Below, one piece after another: positions 17,252-27,059 of a stretch of 61,807 bases of DNA. A program made the translations under genes and the position numbers. The DNA is from Labilithrix sp. Its GTDB lineage: Bacteria; Myxococcota_A; Polyangia; Polyangiales; Polyangiaceae. Under the pieces are notes generated by a model, which saw nothing but the letters and a program-made list of their open reading frames with translations, ran no database searches and had not been told where the DNA came from. Every line of letters begins with the position of its first letter. The first letter of the stretch is position 1. Where the stretch lies: positions 1 to 61,807 of the forward strand of contig JAHBWF010000027.1 in the NCBI GenBank assembly GCA_019637105.1. The letters are read 5' to 3'.

Positions 17252-19663
17252 ATGCGCCTCGGCCCTCGTCGCCTCGCTCCGCTGTTCCTCCTCGCCGTTC
17301 CGTCGCTGCTCGCGTGCGGGGGCGATCCCGCGCCGGCGAGGGCCCCCGCCGCGGAGGGGGCCGCACCCTCGGCGCGCGCGCCGGGCGGGCCGGCCGAGGC
17401 GCCGCCGCGGTTCGAGAACCCGGGCGGGATGTGGATGCCTCACCAGGTGAAGGACCACGCCGCGAAGCTCAAGGAGCTCGGCCTCGCGATCGATCCCGCC
17501 GAGCTCGCGGATCCGACGTCCGGCGTGCTGTCGGCCGTGGTCAGCCTCGGCGGGTGCTCGGCGTCGTTCATCTCCCCCGAGGGGCTCATCGCGACGAACC
17601 ACCACTGCGCGACGGGCGCGCTGCAGCACAACAGCACCCCGACGGCGAACCTCCTCAAGGACGGCTACCTGGCGAAGACCCGCGCGGACGAGAAGAACAA
17701 CGGCCCGCAGGCGCGCGTCTTCGTCACGCGCGCCGTCACCGACGTCACCGCCAAGATGACCGACGGGCTCGCCGAGATCACGGACGACCTCGCGCGGTAC
17801 GAGGAGATCGAGAAGCGGCAGAAGGACCTCGTCGCCGCGTGCGAGCGCGGGGCGAGCGCGCCCGCGGCGGGCGGCAAGGCGGGGCAGGGGGGCCGCTCCT
17901 CGGGCACGCGCTGCTCGGCGTCGCCGTTCTACGAGGGCGCGCAGTGGTTCCTCGTCGAGCAGCTCGAGATCCGCGACGTCCGGCTCGTGTGGGCGCCGCC
18001 CGCCGGCGTCGGCAACTTCGGCGGCGAGATCGACAACTGGCGCTGGCCGAGGCACACCGGCGACGTCTCGTTCTTCCGCGCGTACGTCGGCAAGGACGGC
18101 GCGCCGGCGGACTACTCGCCGGACAACGTGCCGTACAAGCCGCCGCACCACCTCAAGGTGGCGTCGTCGCCGCTCCGCGCGGGGGATCTCGTCTTCGTCG
18201 CCGGCTACCCGGGGCGGACCCACACGCTCAAGACGAAGGCCGAGGTCGACGAGGCGGTGTCGTGGGCGTACCCGCGTCGCCAGAAGCTCTACGAGGAGTA
18301 CCTCGCGCGCCTCGCGGAGGTGACGAAGGACGACAAGGAGGCGCAGATCCGCGCGACGTCGTACGTGCGCCGCTTCGGCAACGTGCTGACGAACACCAAG
18401 GGCCAGCTCGACGGGCTCGTGAAGGGCGGCCTCGCGGCCGACAAGGAGCGCTCCGAGCAGGCGCTCCGCGCGTTCGTCGCCGCCGAGCCGGACCGGAAGG
18501 CGAAGTGGCTGGCGCCGCTCGACGCGATCGCGGCGGAGATCGCCGCGCGCGCCGCCCACCGCGAGACCGACGCAGAGCTCGAGGAGATCGCGATGCCGCG
18601 GCTCGTCGGCGCCGCGCTGACGATCGTGCGGATGGCGGAGGAGCGCGCGAAGCCCGACGCCGCCCGCGATCCCGACTTCCAGGAGCGGAACTGGTCGCGC
18701 ATCGAGCAGGGCCTCCGCGGCCTCTCCACCAACTACCATCGAAGGGTCGACGATGCCGTGCTGGGGCTCGCGCTCGAGCGCGCCGCCCGCGCGCCGGCGG
18801 CGGAGCGGACCCCGGCCCTCGGGTACGTGCTCCACGGGCCGCCGACGCCCGAGCAGCTCGAGAAGCGTGAGCAGGCGCTCCAGGACGCGCGAAAGGCCGG
18901 CGTCATCGCGCTCGCCAGGTCGCCGAGCCCGCCGCCGACGGCCGACGAGATCGCGAAGGCGGTGGCGGCCCTCTACCGGACGACGAAGCTCGGCGACGAG
19001 AAGGCCCGGGTCGAGCTGCTCAAGAAGGGCACGACGGCCTCGCTCCGCCAGAGCAAGGACCCGCTCGTCAAGCTCGCGCTCGCGCTCCGGCCGCTGCAGC
19101 GCGCGATCGAGGAGCGCGAGGAGCGCTTCGCCGGGAAGATGGCGCTCTTGAAGCCGAAGTACGTCGAGGCGCTCCGGGCGTTCCGCGAGGGGCCGTTCGC
19201 GCCCGACGCGAACAGCACGCTGCGGATCACGTACGGCACCGTGCGGGGCTACCGGCCCGCGCCCGGAGCCCCCGCGTACCAGCCGTTCACCGTGCTGCCG
19301 GAGGTCGTGGCCAAGCACAAGGGCCAGGAGCCGTTCGACGTCCCGGCCGAGGTGCTCGAGGCCGTCGAGGCGAAGAAGGGCGGGCCGTACGTCGACGAGA
19401 AGCTCGGCGAGGTGCCGGTCGACTTCCTCGCCGATCTCCACATCACCGGCGGCAACTCCGGCTCGGCGACGCTCGACGCCAAGGGCGAGCTCGTCGGCCT
19501 CGCCTTCGACGGCAACTACGAGGCGATGGCCTCCGATTGGGTGTTCACGCCGTCGATCACGCGCAGCATCCACGTCGACATGCGCTACGTGCTCTGGCTG
19601 CTCGACGGTCCGCTCGGCGGCGACCACCTCCTCCAGGAGATGGGCGTGGCGCCGAAGCTCTGA
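17252..19663 (+). CDS. S46-family dipeptidyl-peptidase (DPP7-type), lipoprotein
   Basis: 803 residues from an ATG at 17252, with TAGGAC seven bases upstream. The lipobox LLAC follows a hydrophobic leader, then an Ala/Pro linker. The S46 catalytic signatures are present: the TNHHC histidine motif (about 116-119), the FGGEIDNWRWPRHTGD segment with the catalytic aspartate, and GGNSGS with Ser736. S46 enzymes remove dipeptides from oligopeptide N-termini and are bound in the periplasm or envelope. Eighteen residues after the serine the sequence is FDGN. A glycine there is the DPP7 signature (hydrophobic P1), whereas DPP11 enzymes (acidic P1) have arginine. The specificity is inferred from that single residue. 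The enzyme likely supports peptide scavenging in a predatory or proteolytic lifestyle. Confidence 0.92.
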   Translation: MRLGPRRLAPLFLLAVPSLLACGGDPAPARAPAAEGAAPSARAPGGPAEAPPRFENPGGMWMPHQVKDHAAKLKELGLAIDPAELADPTSGVLSAVVSLGGCSASFISPEGLIATNHHCATGALQHNSTPTANLLKDGYLAKTRADEKNNGPQARVFVTRAVTDVTAKMTDGLAEITDDLARYEEIEKRQKDLVAACERGASAPAAGGKAGQGGRSSGTRCSASPFYEGAQWFLVEQLEIRDVRLVWAPPAGVGNFGGEIDNWRWPRHTGDVSFFRAYVGKDGAPADYSPDNVPYKPPHHLKVASSPLRAGDLVFVAGYPGRTHTLKTKAEVDEAVSWAYPRRQKLYEEYLARLAEVTKDDKEAQIRATSYVRRFGNVLTNTKGQLDGLVKGGLAADKERSEQALRAFVAAEPDRKAKWLAPLDAIAAEIAARAAHRETDAELEEIAMPRLVGAALTIVRMAEERAKPDAARDPDFQERNWSRIEQGLRGLSTNYHRRVDDAVLGLALERAARAPAAERTPALGYVLHGPPTPEQLEKREQALQDARKAGVIALARSPSPPPTADEIAKAVAALYRTTKLGDEKARVELLKKGTTASLRQSKDPLVKLALALRPLQRAIEEREERFAGKMALLKPKYVEALRAFREGPFAPDANSTLRITYGTVRGYRPAPGAPAYQPFTVLPEVVAKHKGQEPFDVPAEVLEAVEAKKGGPYVDEKLGEVPVDFLADLHITGGNSGSATLDAKGELVGLAFDGNYEAMASDWVFTPSITRSIHVDMRYVLWLLDGPLGGDHLLQEMGVAPKL

Positions 19664-19680
19664 TCGCGCCCGCGGCGGAT

Positions 19681-19701
19681 CGGCGCCGTCGCGTGGCGCC
19701 G
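19681..19701. terminator. Candidate bidirectional hairpin terminator
   Basis: CGGCGCC (19681-19687) pairs perfectly with GGCGCCG (19695-19701) across a seven-base loop, between two converging stop codons (19663 and 19706). There is no U-tract, as is common for hairpins in very GC-rich genomes. Confidence 0.45.
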
Positions 19702-19705
19702 GGCG

Positions 19706-19966
19706 TCAGCGGGGGCGGCAGCCCTTGAGGCTCGTGTTGGCGACGCCGTTGCACTCTTCGCCGCCGCCGCAGTCGGCCTGCGTGTGGCACTGCTTCAAGC
19801 AGATCAGGTCCCCGGTGCCGTCGCTCTTCGCCTTGCCGCAGACGAGGCCCTCGTCGCACTCCCCCGCGACCTTACCCTCCTCGTCGCAGGAGTCGCCTTG
19901 GCCGCCTCCGCACGCGACGACGAGGACGAACGAGCTGACGAAGAACACGACCAAGGCCTTGCGCAT
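19706..19966 (-). CDS. Small cysteine-rich lipoprotein
   Basis: 86 residues. The N-terminal leader MRKALVVFFVSSFVLVVAC has a clear lipobox. The mature part contains nine further cysteines in the pattern GDSCDEEG, ECDEGLVCG, CLKQCHTQADCGGGEECNG and CRPR. This resembles a Dickkopf-type Cys-rich module typical of myxobacterial surface lipoproteins. TAGGAT lies eight bases before the ATG. Function unknown; probably an outer-membrane-anchored structural or binding protein. Confidence 0.75.
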   Translation of the reverse strand: MRKALVVFFVSSFVLVVACGGGQGDSCDEEGKVAGECDEGLVCGKAKSDGTGDLICLKQCHTQADCGGGEECNGVANTSLKGCRPR

Positions 19967-20046
19967 GGCGAGGCATCCTAGCCGATTTTTCGCCCCCGCA
20001 TGCGCTTCGGGCGCTCGTCGAATCGGCGCTCGGGGCGTCCGCCGCG

Positions 20047-21954
20047 TCACTCGTCGTCGAACAGCCGTAGCTGCTTCGGCGCGCCGGCGTCTCCGCCCCT
20101 CGCGGCGCGCCCGCGCGCGCCTTCGCTCGCCGGGCGTCTCCGCCCCGTTCGGTCCGCGGCGACGCGGTCCTCGCGGTGACCGCTCGCGATCTGCGCGTCC
20201 CAGAGCGACCGCGCGGCGTCCAGCGTGTCGGCGTCCTCCGGCCGTTTGTCGTCGCGGATGCGCGCGATGCGAGCGAAGCGGAGGGCGAAGCCGCTCGAGT
20301 GGCGGCTCGACCGCTGGAGGCCGTCGAACGCGACCTCGAGGACGATCTCCGGTCGGATCGGGATCCACCCGCGCCGCTGCCCGCGCCGGGCGGCCTCGAT
20401 CGACGGGTCGCGGTAGAGCTCGTCGGTCGGGGCGATCGCGAGGCCGAGGAGGCGCGTCGTCATCGTCGCGATCTCCGCGTCCGTCAGGCCGGTGTACGCC
20501 TTGCCGATGGTCCGGAGCTCGCCGCCCGCGCGCACCGCGAACGTGTAGTCGCTGAGGACGCCGGCCCGCTTGCCGTGACCGTACTCGGCGCCGACCACGA
20601 CGACGTCGAGCGTCGCCAGCGCCCTCTTCACCTTGAGCCAGGCGAAGCCGCGCACGCCGGCGGCGTAGGTCGCGTCGAGGCGCTTCAGCACCAGCCCCTC
20701 GAACCCGTGGGAGCGCGCGCGCTCGTACTCGGCGTCGAGCGCGGCGTCGGTCGCGCGCTTCGCCGCGTCGCCGCCGCCCTCGGCGGGGACCGGCGGGACG
20801 ACGAGCGGCCGGGACGCGTGGACGACGAGCGGCGCCGGCGCGCGCGTCGCCCACGCGACGAGGCGCGCGCGCCGCTCGGCGAAGGGCAGGGCGAGCAGGC
20901 TCTCGCCGTCCTCGAAGAGGAGATCGTAGGCGAGGTAGCGGACCGGATGGTCGCGCACGAGCGCGGCGTCGGGCGCCGTCTTCTTGAGGCGCGGCTGGAT
21001 CGCCGAGAACGGGCGCGGGCGGCCGTCCGGCGTGACGACGACGATCTCCCCGTCGAGGACGGCGGAGGCGAGGTCGCCCGCGCGCGCGGCGTCCGCGAGC
21101 GGCCCGGCCACGTCGGGGAACGCGGCCGTGACCGAGCCGGTGCCGCGCGCGAAGAGCCGGACGGCGTCTCTCGAGACGTGGGCCTGCGCGCGGATGCCGT
21201 CGATCTTGTCCTCGACGGCGTGCGGCGCGCCGAGGTCGGCGCCGCGCGCGGTCTCGAGCGGCGTCGCCAGCATGAAGCCGACGGGCCGCCCGAGGACGAT
21301 CCGCGCCTCGCCCAGCCGGTCCTCGTGCGCGAGTCGGGCGAGCTCGCCGATGTCGCTGACGAGGCCGGCGGCGCCCCGCACGGCCGCGAGCGGCCGGCCG
21401 AAGGCCTTCGCGATCGCGTCCTCGAGGACGCCCTCGCGCGCGCCGACGCGCATCTCGCCGAGGACCGCGCGCACCAGGTAGCGCGCCTCGAGCGGCGAGG
21501 CGGGCTCGAGCGCGGCCACGAGCGCGCGGAGCTTGTCGGCGCGCGCGCTCTTGTCGAGGAGCGCGCGGATCGCGCGCTCCGCGTCCGCGAGGTCGAGGCC
21601 CGGACCCGGGCTCGCGCCGGGCTCCGCGCCGCGCGCCGCCAGGGCCTCGCCGACGGCGCTGCCGAGGTCTCCGGCGCGGCGCGCCGCCGCCCCGAGCTGC
21701 GACGGCGTCGCGCCCGTCACGAGGCACGCGGCCTCGAAGACGAGCGCGCCGCCGACGCCGAGGACGCGCTCGTCGCCCGCCGCGTCCGCCCACGCGGGCG
21801 GAGCCGGCGCGCCGCTCATGAAGCGCGCGGCGAAGGGCAGCGCGGCGGGGGCGCTGGCGGCGACGTCGGCGAGCGCCGCCGCCAGCGCCGCGACCTTCGC
21901 GGTCCGCGCCCGCGTCCCCTCGGCGGCGAAGAGCGCTTCGGCGACGGTCTTCAT
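20047..21954 (-). CDS. ATP-dependent DNA ligase with C-terminal clamp-binding-like motif
   Basis: 635-residue archaeal/eukaryal-type ligase. The N-terminal DNA-binding domain spans about 1-210 (GEMRVGAREGVLEDAIAKAF). The adenylation domain has motif I EDKIDGIRAQ with nucleophile K250, then VLDGEIVVV, LAYDLLFEDGESL, HGFEGLVLKRLDATY and FAWLKVKR. The OB-fold domain includes PEIVLEVAFDGLQRS and LRFARIARIRDDK. The extreme C-terminus is QLRLFDDE after an Arg-rich linker. QLRLF fits the bacterial sliding-clamp consensus QLxLF. The enzyme seals nicks using ATP, in addition to the NAD-dependent LigA expected elsewhere. It follows a VWA lipoprotein gene by 21 nt in the same direction, an odd partner. 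Confidence 0.92.
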   Translation of the reverse strand: MKTVAEALFAAEGTRARTAKVAALAAALADVAASAPAALPFAARFMSGAPAPPAWADAAGDERVLGVGGALVFEAACLVTGATPSQLGAAARRAGDLGSAVGEALAARGAEPGASPGPGLDLADAERAIRALLDKSARADKLRALVAALEPASPLEARYLVRAVLGEMRVGAREGVLEDAIAKAFGRPLAAVRGAAGLVSDIGELARLAHEDRLGEARIVLGRPVGFMLATPLETARGADLGAPHAVEDKIDGIRAQAHVSRDAVRLFARGTGSVTAAFPDVAGPLADAARAGDLASAVLDGEIVVVTPDGRPRPFSAIQPRLKKTAPDAALVRDHPVRYLAYDLLFEDGESLLALPFAERRARLVAWATRAPAPLVVHASRPLVVPPVPAEGGGDAAKRATDAALDAEYERARSHGFEGLVLKRLDATYAAGVRGFAWLKVKRALATLDVVVVGAEYGHGKRAGVLSDYTFAVRAGGELRTIGKAYTGLTDAEIATMTTRLLGLAIAPTDELYRDPSIEAARRGQRRGWIPIRPEIVLEVAFDGLQRSSRHSSGFALRFARIARIRDDKRPEDADTLDAARSLWDAQIASGHREDRVAADRTGRRRPASEGARGRAARGGDAGAPKQLRLFDDE

Positions 21955-21975
21955 GGGCGGCGTCGGGGGAGCGCG

Positions 21976-23163
21976 TCAGTCGTCGCACGTGACGACGCCG
22001 CTGACGGCCGCGGGCAGGCCGCCCGCGCCCTGCGCCTTTTCGCACGCCTCGCCGAAGAACGCGAGCTCGCCGTAGCTCCGATCGACCCAGTCCCAGCCGT
22101 TCGTCTTGGTCTGATCGCGCGGGATCAGGACGCCGTCGATCTCGACGGTGATGTTGTCCGGATCGTTCGGCGCCGACGGCGTGAGGTAGGTGCATTTGGC
22201 GACGGCGTCGCGGATGGTCGTGAGCGCGTCGGTGAGATCGTTCTCGGACTGCACGTTGTAGTGGCGGGGGGCCGTGGCGCGCGGGCGGCCGCCGGCGACG
22301 GCCATCTGGTCGAGCACGTCGAGGAACTCCGGCCGCTCCGTGCTGCCGATGCCGATGACGTAGACCGGGATCTTCTGGTTTTCGGCGGTGTCGCGGATCG
22401 ACGCGAGGGTGCGCGCGTCGTCGAGGCAGCTGTAGTTCCCCTCGATCGCGCTCGCGCAGTTGCCCGTCGAGGTGCACGTGCACGTCTGCCGGTCGAGGTC
22501 GCCGTTGCAGTTCGGCGCGCCGTCGGTCGCGAGCACCATCGTCCGCGCCGCGCTGCGCCGCTGCGTGAGAAACTGCGCGGCCAGGCGGACGGCCTCGGAG
22601 GTGGGCGTGCCGCCGAGCGGCTCCGCCGTGTCGAACGCGCCGACGATCGCCTGCGCGTTGCCGCGGGCGGGCGCGATCCCGACGCCGGTGTCCGTCTGGC
22701 ACGCGCGCTCGGCGCTGACGGAGTTGTTCCAGAGGACCTCGGGGAAGAACTTGGCGCCCATCGCGATCTCGTCGTCGAACGTCGTGATGGTCCGGCGGAG
22801 CGCGCTCTGCAGGATCGTCCAGCGCCAGCGGCTCCGCGGCACGTCCGTGGCGCCGCCGAGCGAGAAGCGCATCGAGCCCGAGCGGTCGATGACGAACATC
22901 AGCTGCGTGAGCGCGAGCTCGAAGCCGAACCGGCCGGGGACGCACTGGATCGGACCGTCGTCGGGCGCGTCGGCGACGCCCGCGTCGGTGGTCGCGTCGC
23001 CGCTGAAGAAGTCCGAGTCGGGCCCGAACAGGCCGGTGCGCGACCCGCAGCTCAACGCCGCGACGGTGACGCCCGAGGCGATCAACGCCGAGGCGGCGCG
23101 CCGGCGCGCGCGGACGAGGACCTGTCCGAACCGAGCGCGCAGCGAAGACAGGCGATCCGGCAT
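21976..23163 (-). CDS. VWA-domain lipoprotein
   Basis: 395 residues. The ATG at 23163 is preferred over a GTG five codons earlier because TAGGAT abuts that GTG and would leave no room for a transcript start. The leader ends at ALSC with the SCGSRTGL motif frequent in Polyangiales lipoproteins, followed by an Asp/Ala-rich linker. The von Willebrand factor A domain carries a complete MIDAS: FVIDRSGSM, then GGTPTSEAV, then LATDGAPNC. A disulfide-rich insertion (CNGDLDRQTCTCTSTGNC) follows. Such proteins bind divalent metal and protein ligands at the cell surface. The product is exported, so its apparent operon with a cytoplasmic DNA ligase may be only positional. Confidence 0.85.
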   Translation of the reverse strand: MPDRLSSLRARFGQVLVRARRRAASALIASGVTVAALSCGSRTGLFGPDSDFFSGDATTDAGVADAPDDGPIQCVPGRFGFELALTQLMFVIDRSGSMRFSLGGATDVPRSRWRWTILQSALRRTITTFDDEIAMGAKFFPEVLWNNSVSAERACQTDTGVGIAPARGNAQAIVGAFDTAEPLGGTPTSEAVRLAAQFLTQRRSAARTMVLATDGAPNCNGDLDRQTCTCTSTGNCASAIEGNYSCLDDARTLASIRDTAENQKIPVYVIGIGSTERPEFLDVLDQMAVAGGRPRATAPRHYNVQSENDLTDALTTIRDAVAKCTYLTPSAPNDPDNITVEIDGVLIPRDQTKTNGWDWVDRSYGELAFFGEACEKAQGAGGLPAAVSGVVTCDD

Positions 23164-23279
23164 GGCGAGCTGCGGCACATCCTAGCGGAGCGCCCGGCGA
23201 ACGCTACCCGGGGCGGCCGGTGCGATCGCCCGACGTGAGCGCGCGGAGGCGGCGCTCGGCGGCGGCGCCTCCCGGGGCG

Positions 23280-23813
23280 TCAGCCGCCGAACTGCAGCGA
23301 CGGGCCGATGGCGAGCACCTCGAGCTCCGTGCCGGTGATCCGCTGGTAGGTCACCTCGGCGCCGATCGCGAGGATGCGTCCGAAATGGATCATGAGGCCG
23401 CCGCCGCCGAGGTAGGCGAGGCCGGTCTCGCTCGGGTTCGACAGCCCGCCGATGCCGACGCCGCCGACGGCGTAAGGCGCGAGCGGGCCGATCGGGAGCG
23501 TGACGCGGAACGTCGGCATCGCGGTACCGACGAATCGGCTCGAGATGACGTAGCCGCCGAGGCGTCCGCCCGGGGCGAGCACCGTGGGCCCGGCGCGCAA
23601 GCCGTAGCGTCCGTCGAGGACGACGCCGCCTCCCATCGGTCCGTTGTCCATCGGGAGCAAGAGCTCGGGCCCGAACCCGATGCGCAGACCCTTGTTGGCT
23701 TGCATCGCGCTGCTCTCGCGCTGCTCCTGGGCGGAGGCGGGCGAGGCGGCGAGCGACACGAGAGCGGCGAAGGCCCCAGCGAGGGCCGTGACAGCGAAGC
23801 GCGAGCGACTCAT
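23280..23813 (-). CDS. Small outer-membrane beta-barrel protein
   Basis: 177 residues with a signal peptide ending ASPASAQEQ. The mature protein is mostly short alternating strands with many glycines (LRIGFGPELLLP, GRLGGYVISSRFVG, GLAYLGGGGLMIHFGR, LEVLAIGPSLQFGG), compatible with an eight-stranded barrel. No enzyme motif is visible. It lies upstream of and in the same direction as the VWA gene, but a TAGGAT promoter element between them suggests separate transcription. Confidence 0.7.
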   Translation of the reverse strand: MSRSRFAVTALAGAFAALVSLAASPASAQEQRESSAMQANKGLRIGFGPELLLPMDNGPMGGGVVLDGRYGLRAGPTVLAPGGRLGGYVISSRFVGTAMPTFRVTLPIGPLAPYAVGGVGIGGLSNPSETGLAYLGGGGLMIHFGRILAIGAEVTYQRITGTELEVLAIGPSLQFGG

Positions 23814-23933
23814 GACGGCAAGGTTCGTCGCCGCGCGGCATCGTCAACGCGGGACGCGATCGCATCCGATCGTCGTGGCGAGATGCCACGCGCGCTCACG
23901 ACGCTGCGGAACGCCCGTTGCAGCCGGGCGGAC

Positions 23934-25295
<1,362 letters not shown>

Positions 25296-25332
25296 GCGCG
25301 GCCCGCGCCGGCGAGCGGGCTCGAGACGCCGC

Positions 25333-26013
25333 TCAGGCGAGCTTCATCTCGGCGAGGTCCGAGGGGACCTTCAGCGTCGGCTCGGTGCGCGCCTGCACCT
25401 CGCGGGCGCTCACGCCCGGCGCGACCTCCCGGAGGACGAGGCCGTCGGGGGTGACGTCGATGCAGGCGAGGTCGGTGATGATGCGGTGAACGACCCGGCG
25501 CCCGGTGAGCGGGAGGTTGCACTCCCGCAGGATCTTCGGCGCGCCGTCCTTCGCGGCGTGGTCCATGATGACGACCACGCGCTTCGCGCTCGCGACGAGG
25601 TCCATCGCGCCGCCCATCCCCTTGACCATCTTGCCGGGGATCATCCAGTTCGCGAGGTCGCCGCGCTCGGAGACCTGCATCGCGCCGAGGATCGCGAGGT
25701 CGATGTGACCGCCGCGGATCATCTCGAAGCTCACGGCGCTCGAGAACGTCGACGAGCCTTTGAGCATCGTCACGGTCTCCTTGCCCGCGTTGATGAGGTC
25801 GGCGTCGATCTCCGCCTCGGTGGGGTAGGGGCCGATGCCGAGCAGTCCGTTCTCGCTCTGGAGCACGACCTCGACGCCGGCGGGGATGTAGTTGGCCACG
25901 AGGGTCGGCATGCCGATCCCGAGGTTGACGTAGAAGCCGTCGCGCAGCTCCGCCGCCGCGCGGCGCGCGATCTGCTCGCGCCCGAGTCCGCTCACCTTCG
26001 CCGCCGTGCTCAT
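25333..26013 (-). CDS. scoB: 3-oxoacid CoA-transferase subunit B
   Basis: 226 residues. Family I CoA-transferase beta subunit. The catalytic glutamate lies in QSENGLLG (about residue 54); it forms the glutamyl-CoA thioester during transfer of CoA from succinyl-CoA to acetoacetate or a similar 3-oxoacid. [29 protein letters not shown] and GMGGAMDLV are family signatures. The ATG overlaps the subunit A stop by four bases (ATGA), the usual translational coupling for stoichiometric subunits. The two form a heterotetramer in the cytoplasm. Confidence 0.95.
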   Translation of the reverse strand: MSTAAKVSGLGREQIARRAAAELRDGFYVNLGIGMPTLVANYIPAGVEVVLQSENGLLGIGPYPTEAEIDADLINAGKETVTMLKGSSTFSSAVSFEMIRGGHIDLAILGAMQVSERGDLANWMIPGKMVKGMGGAMDLVASAKRVVVIMDHAAKDGAPKILRECNLPLTGRRVVHRIITDLACIDVTPDGLVLREVAPGVSAREVQARTEPTLKVPSDLAEMKLA

Positions 26014-26771
26014 TTTCCACCGCCGTTCGCCGAGACCGTCCGGCGCTCGATCCGCTTCTCGAACCGTTCGCCCCGGAAGATCCGCTTCACGAAGATCCCG
26101 GGCGTGTGGATGTGATCGGGGTCGAGCTCGCCGACCTCGACGATCTCCTCGACCTCGGCGATCGTCACCTTGCCGGCCGCGGCGCACATCGGGTTGAAGT
26201 TCATCGCGGTGTGCCGGTAGACGAGGTTGCCGAAGCGGTCGCCCTTCCACGCCTTCACGATGGCGAAGTCGCCGGTGATCGCCTCCTCGAGCACGTAGCT
26301 CCGGCCGCCGAACTCGCGCGTCTCCTTCTTCGGGCTCGCCTTGGCGACGCTGCCGTCCGCGGCGTACCGGAGCGGGAGGCCGCCGTCGCTGACCGCCGTG
26401 CCGGCGCCGGTGGGCGTGTAGAACGCGGGGATGCCGGCGCCGCCCGCGCGCAGCCGCTCGGCGAGCGTCCCCTGCGGGCAGAGCTCCACCTCGAGCTCGC
26501 CGGAGAGGTACTGACGCTCGAACTCCTTGTTCTCGCCGACGTAGCTCGAGACCATCTTCTTGATCTGCTTGTTACGGAGCAGGATCCCGAGGCCGAAGTC
26601 GTCGACTCCGCAGTTGTTCGACACGAACGTGAGGTCCTTCACGCCCAGCTCGGCGATCGCCCGGATCGCGTTCTCCGGGATGCCGCAGAGGCCGAAACCC
26701 CCGGCGAGGATCGTCGCGCCGCTCGGGATGTCAAAGGTCGCCTCGCGGGCGCTCTTCATCACCTTGTCCAT
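26010..26771 (-). CDS. scoA: 3-oxoacid CoA-transferase subunit A
   Basis: 253 residues. The alpha subunit is identified by [13 protein letters not shown] (the oxyanion/CoA-binding GGFG-x-GIP motif), [15 protein letters not shown] and [16 protein letters not shown]. Its last two-thirds match bacterial ScoA/AtoD proteins over their full length. TAGCGT lies nine bases before the ATG and no Shine-Dalgarno is evident, suggesting a near-leaderless mRNA for the A-B operon. The pathway is ketone-body or branched-chain/acetoacetate catabolism. The exact acid is not determined. Confidence 0.95.
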   Translation of the reverse strand: MDKVMKSAREATFDIPSGATILAGGFGLCGIPENAIRAIAELGVKDLTFVSNNCGVDDFGLGILLRNKQIKKMVSSYVGENKEFERQYLSGELEVELCPQGTLAERLRAGGAGIPAFYTPTGAGTAVSDGGLPLRYAADGSVAKASPKKETREFGGRSYVLEEAITGDFAIVKAWKGDRFGNLVYRHTAMNFNPMCAAAGKVTIAEVEEIVEVGELDPDHIHTPGIFVKRIFRGERFEKRIERRTVSANGGGK

Positions 26772-27059
26772 GGCCGCGGCACGCTAGTCGGAACGCGCGC
26801 GCTCCTCAAGGAGCGTCGGGGGCGGGGAGCCGCCCGGCGCGACGCGGCGCGCAACGCGGCGCGGCGGCGGCTTCGGCCGGCGGAGCTCCGAGCGGAAGCG
26901 TCTCATCGCACCTCGCGTGTGGCCAAGCGCCACGGGGCCCAGGCGCGCAACGCCGCGTCATTCCGTACGTCTCGCCGCGGCCCGCTTCTCGCTCCTCCGC
27001 AGGTCGACCGTGCGACGCGCGCGCGCCGGTCACCGCGTTCATCCGAGGTCGACGGCGAC

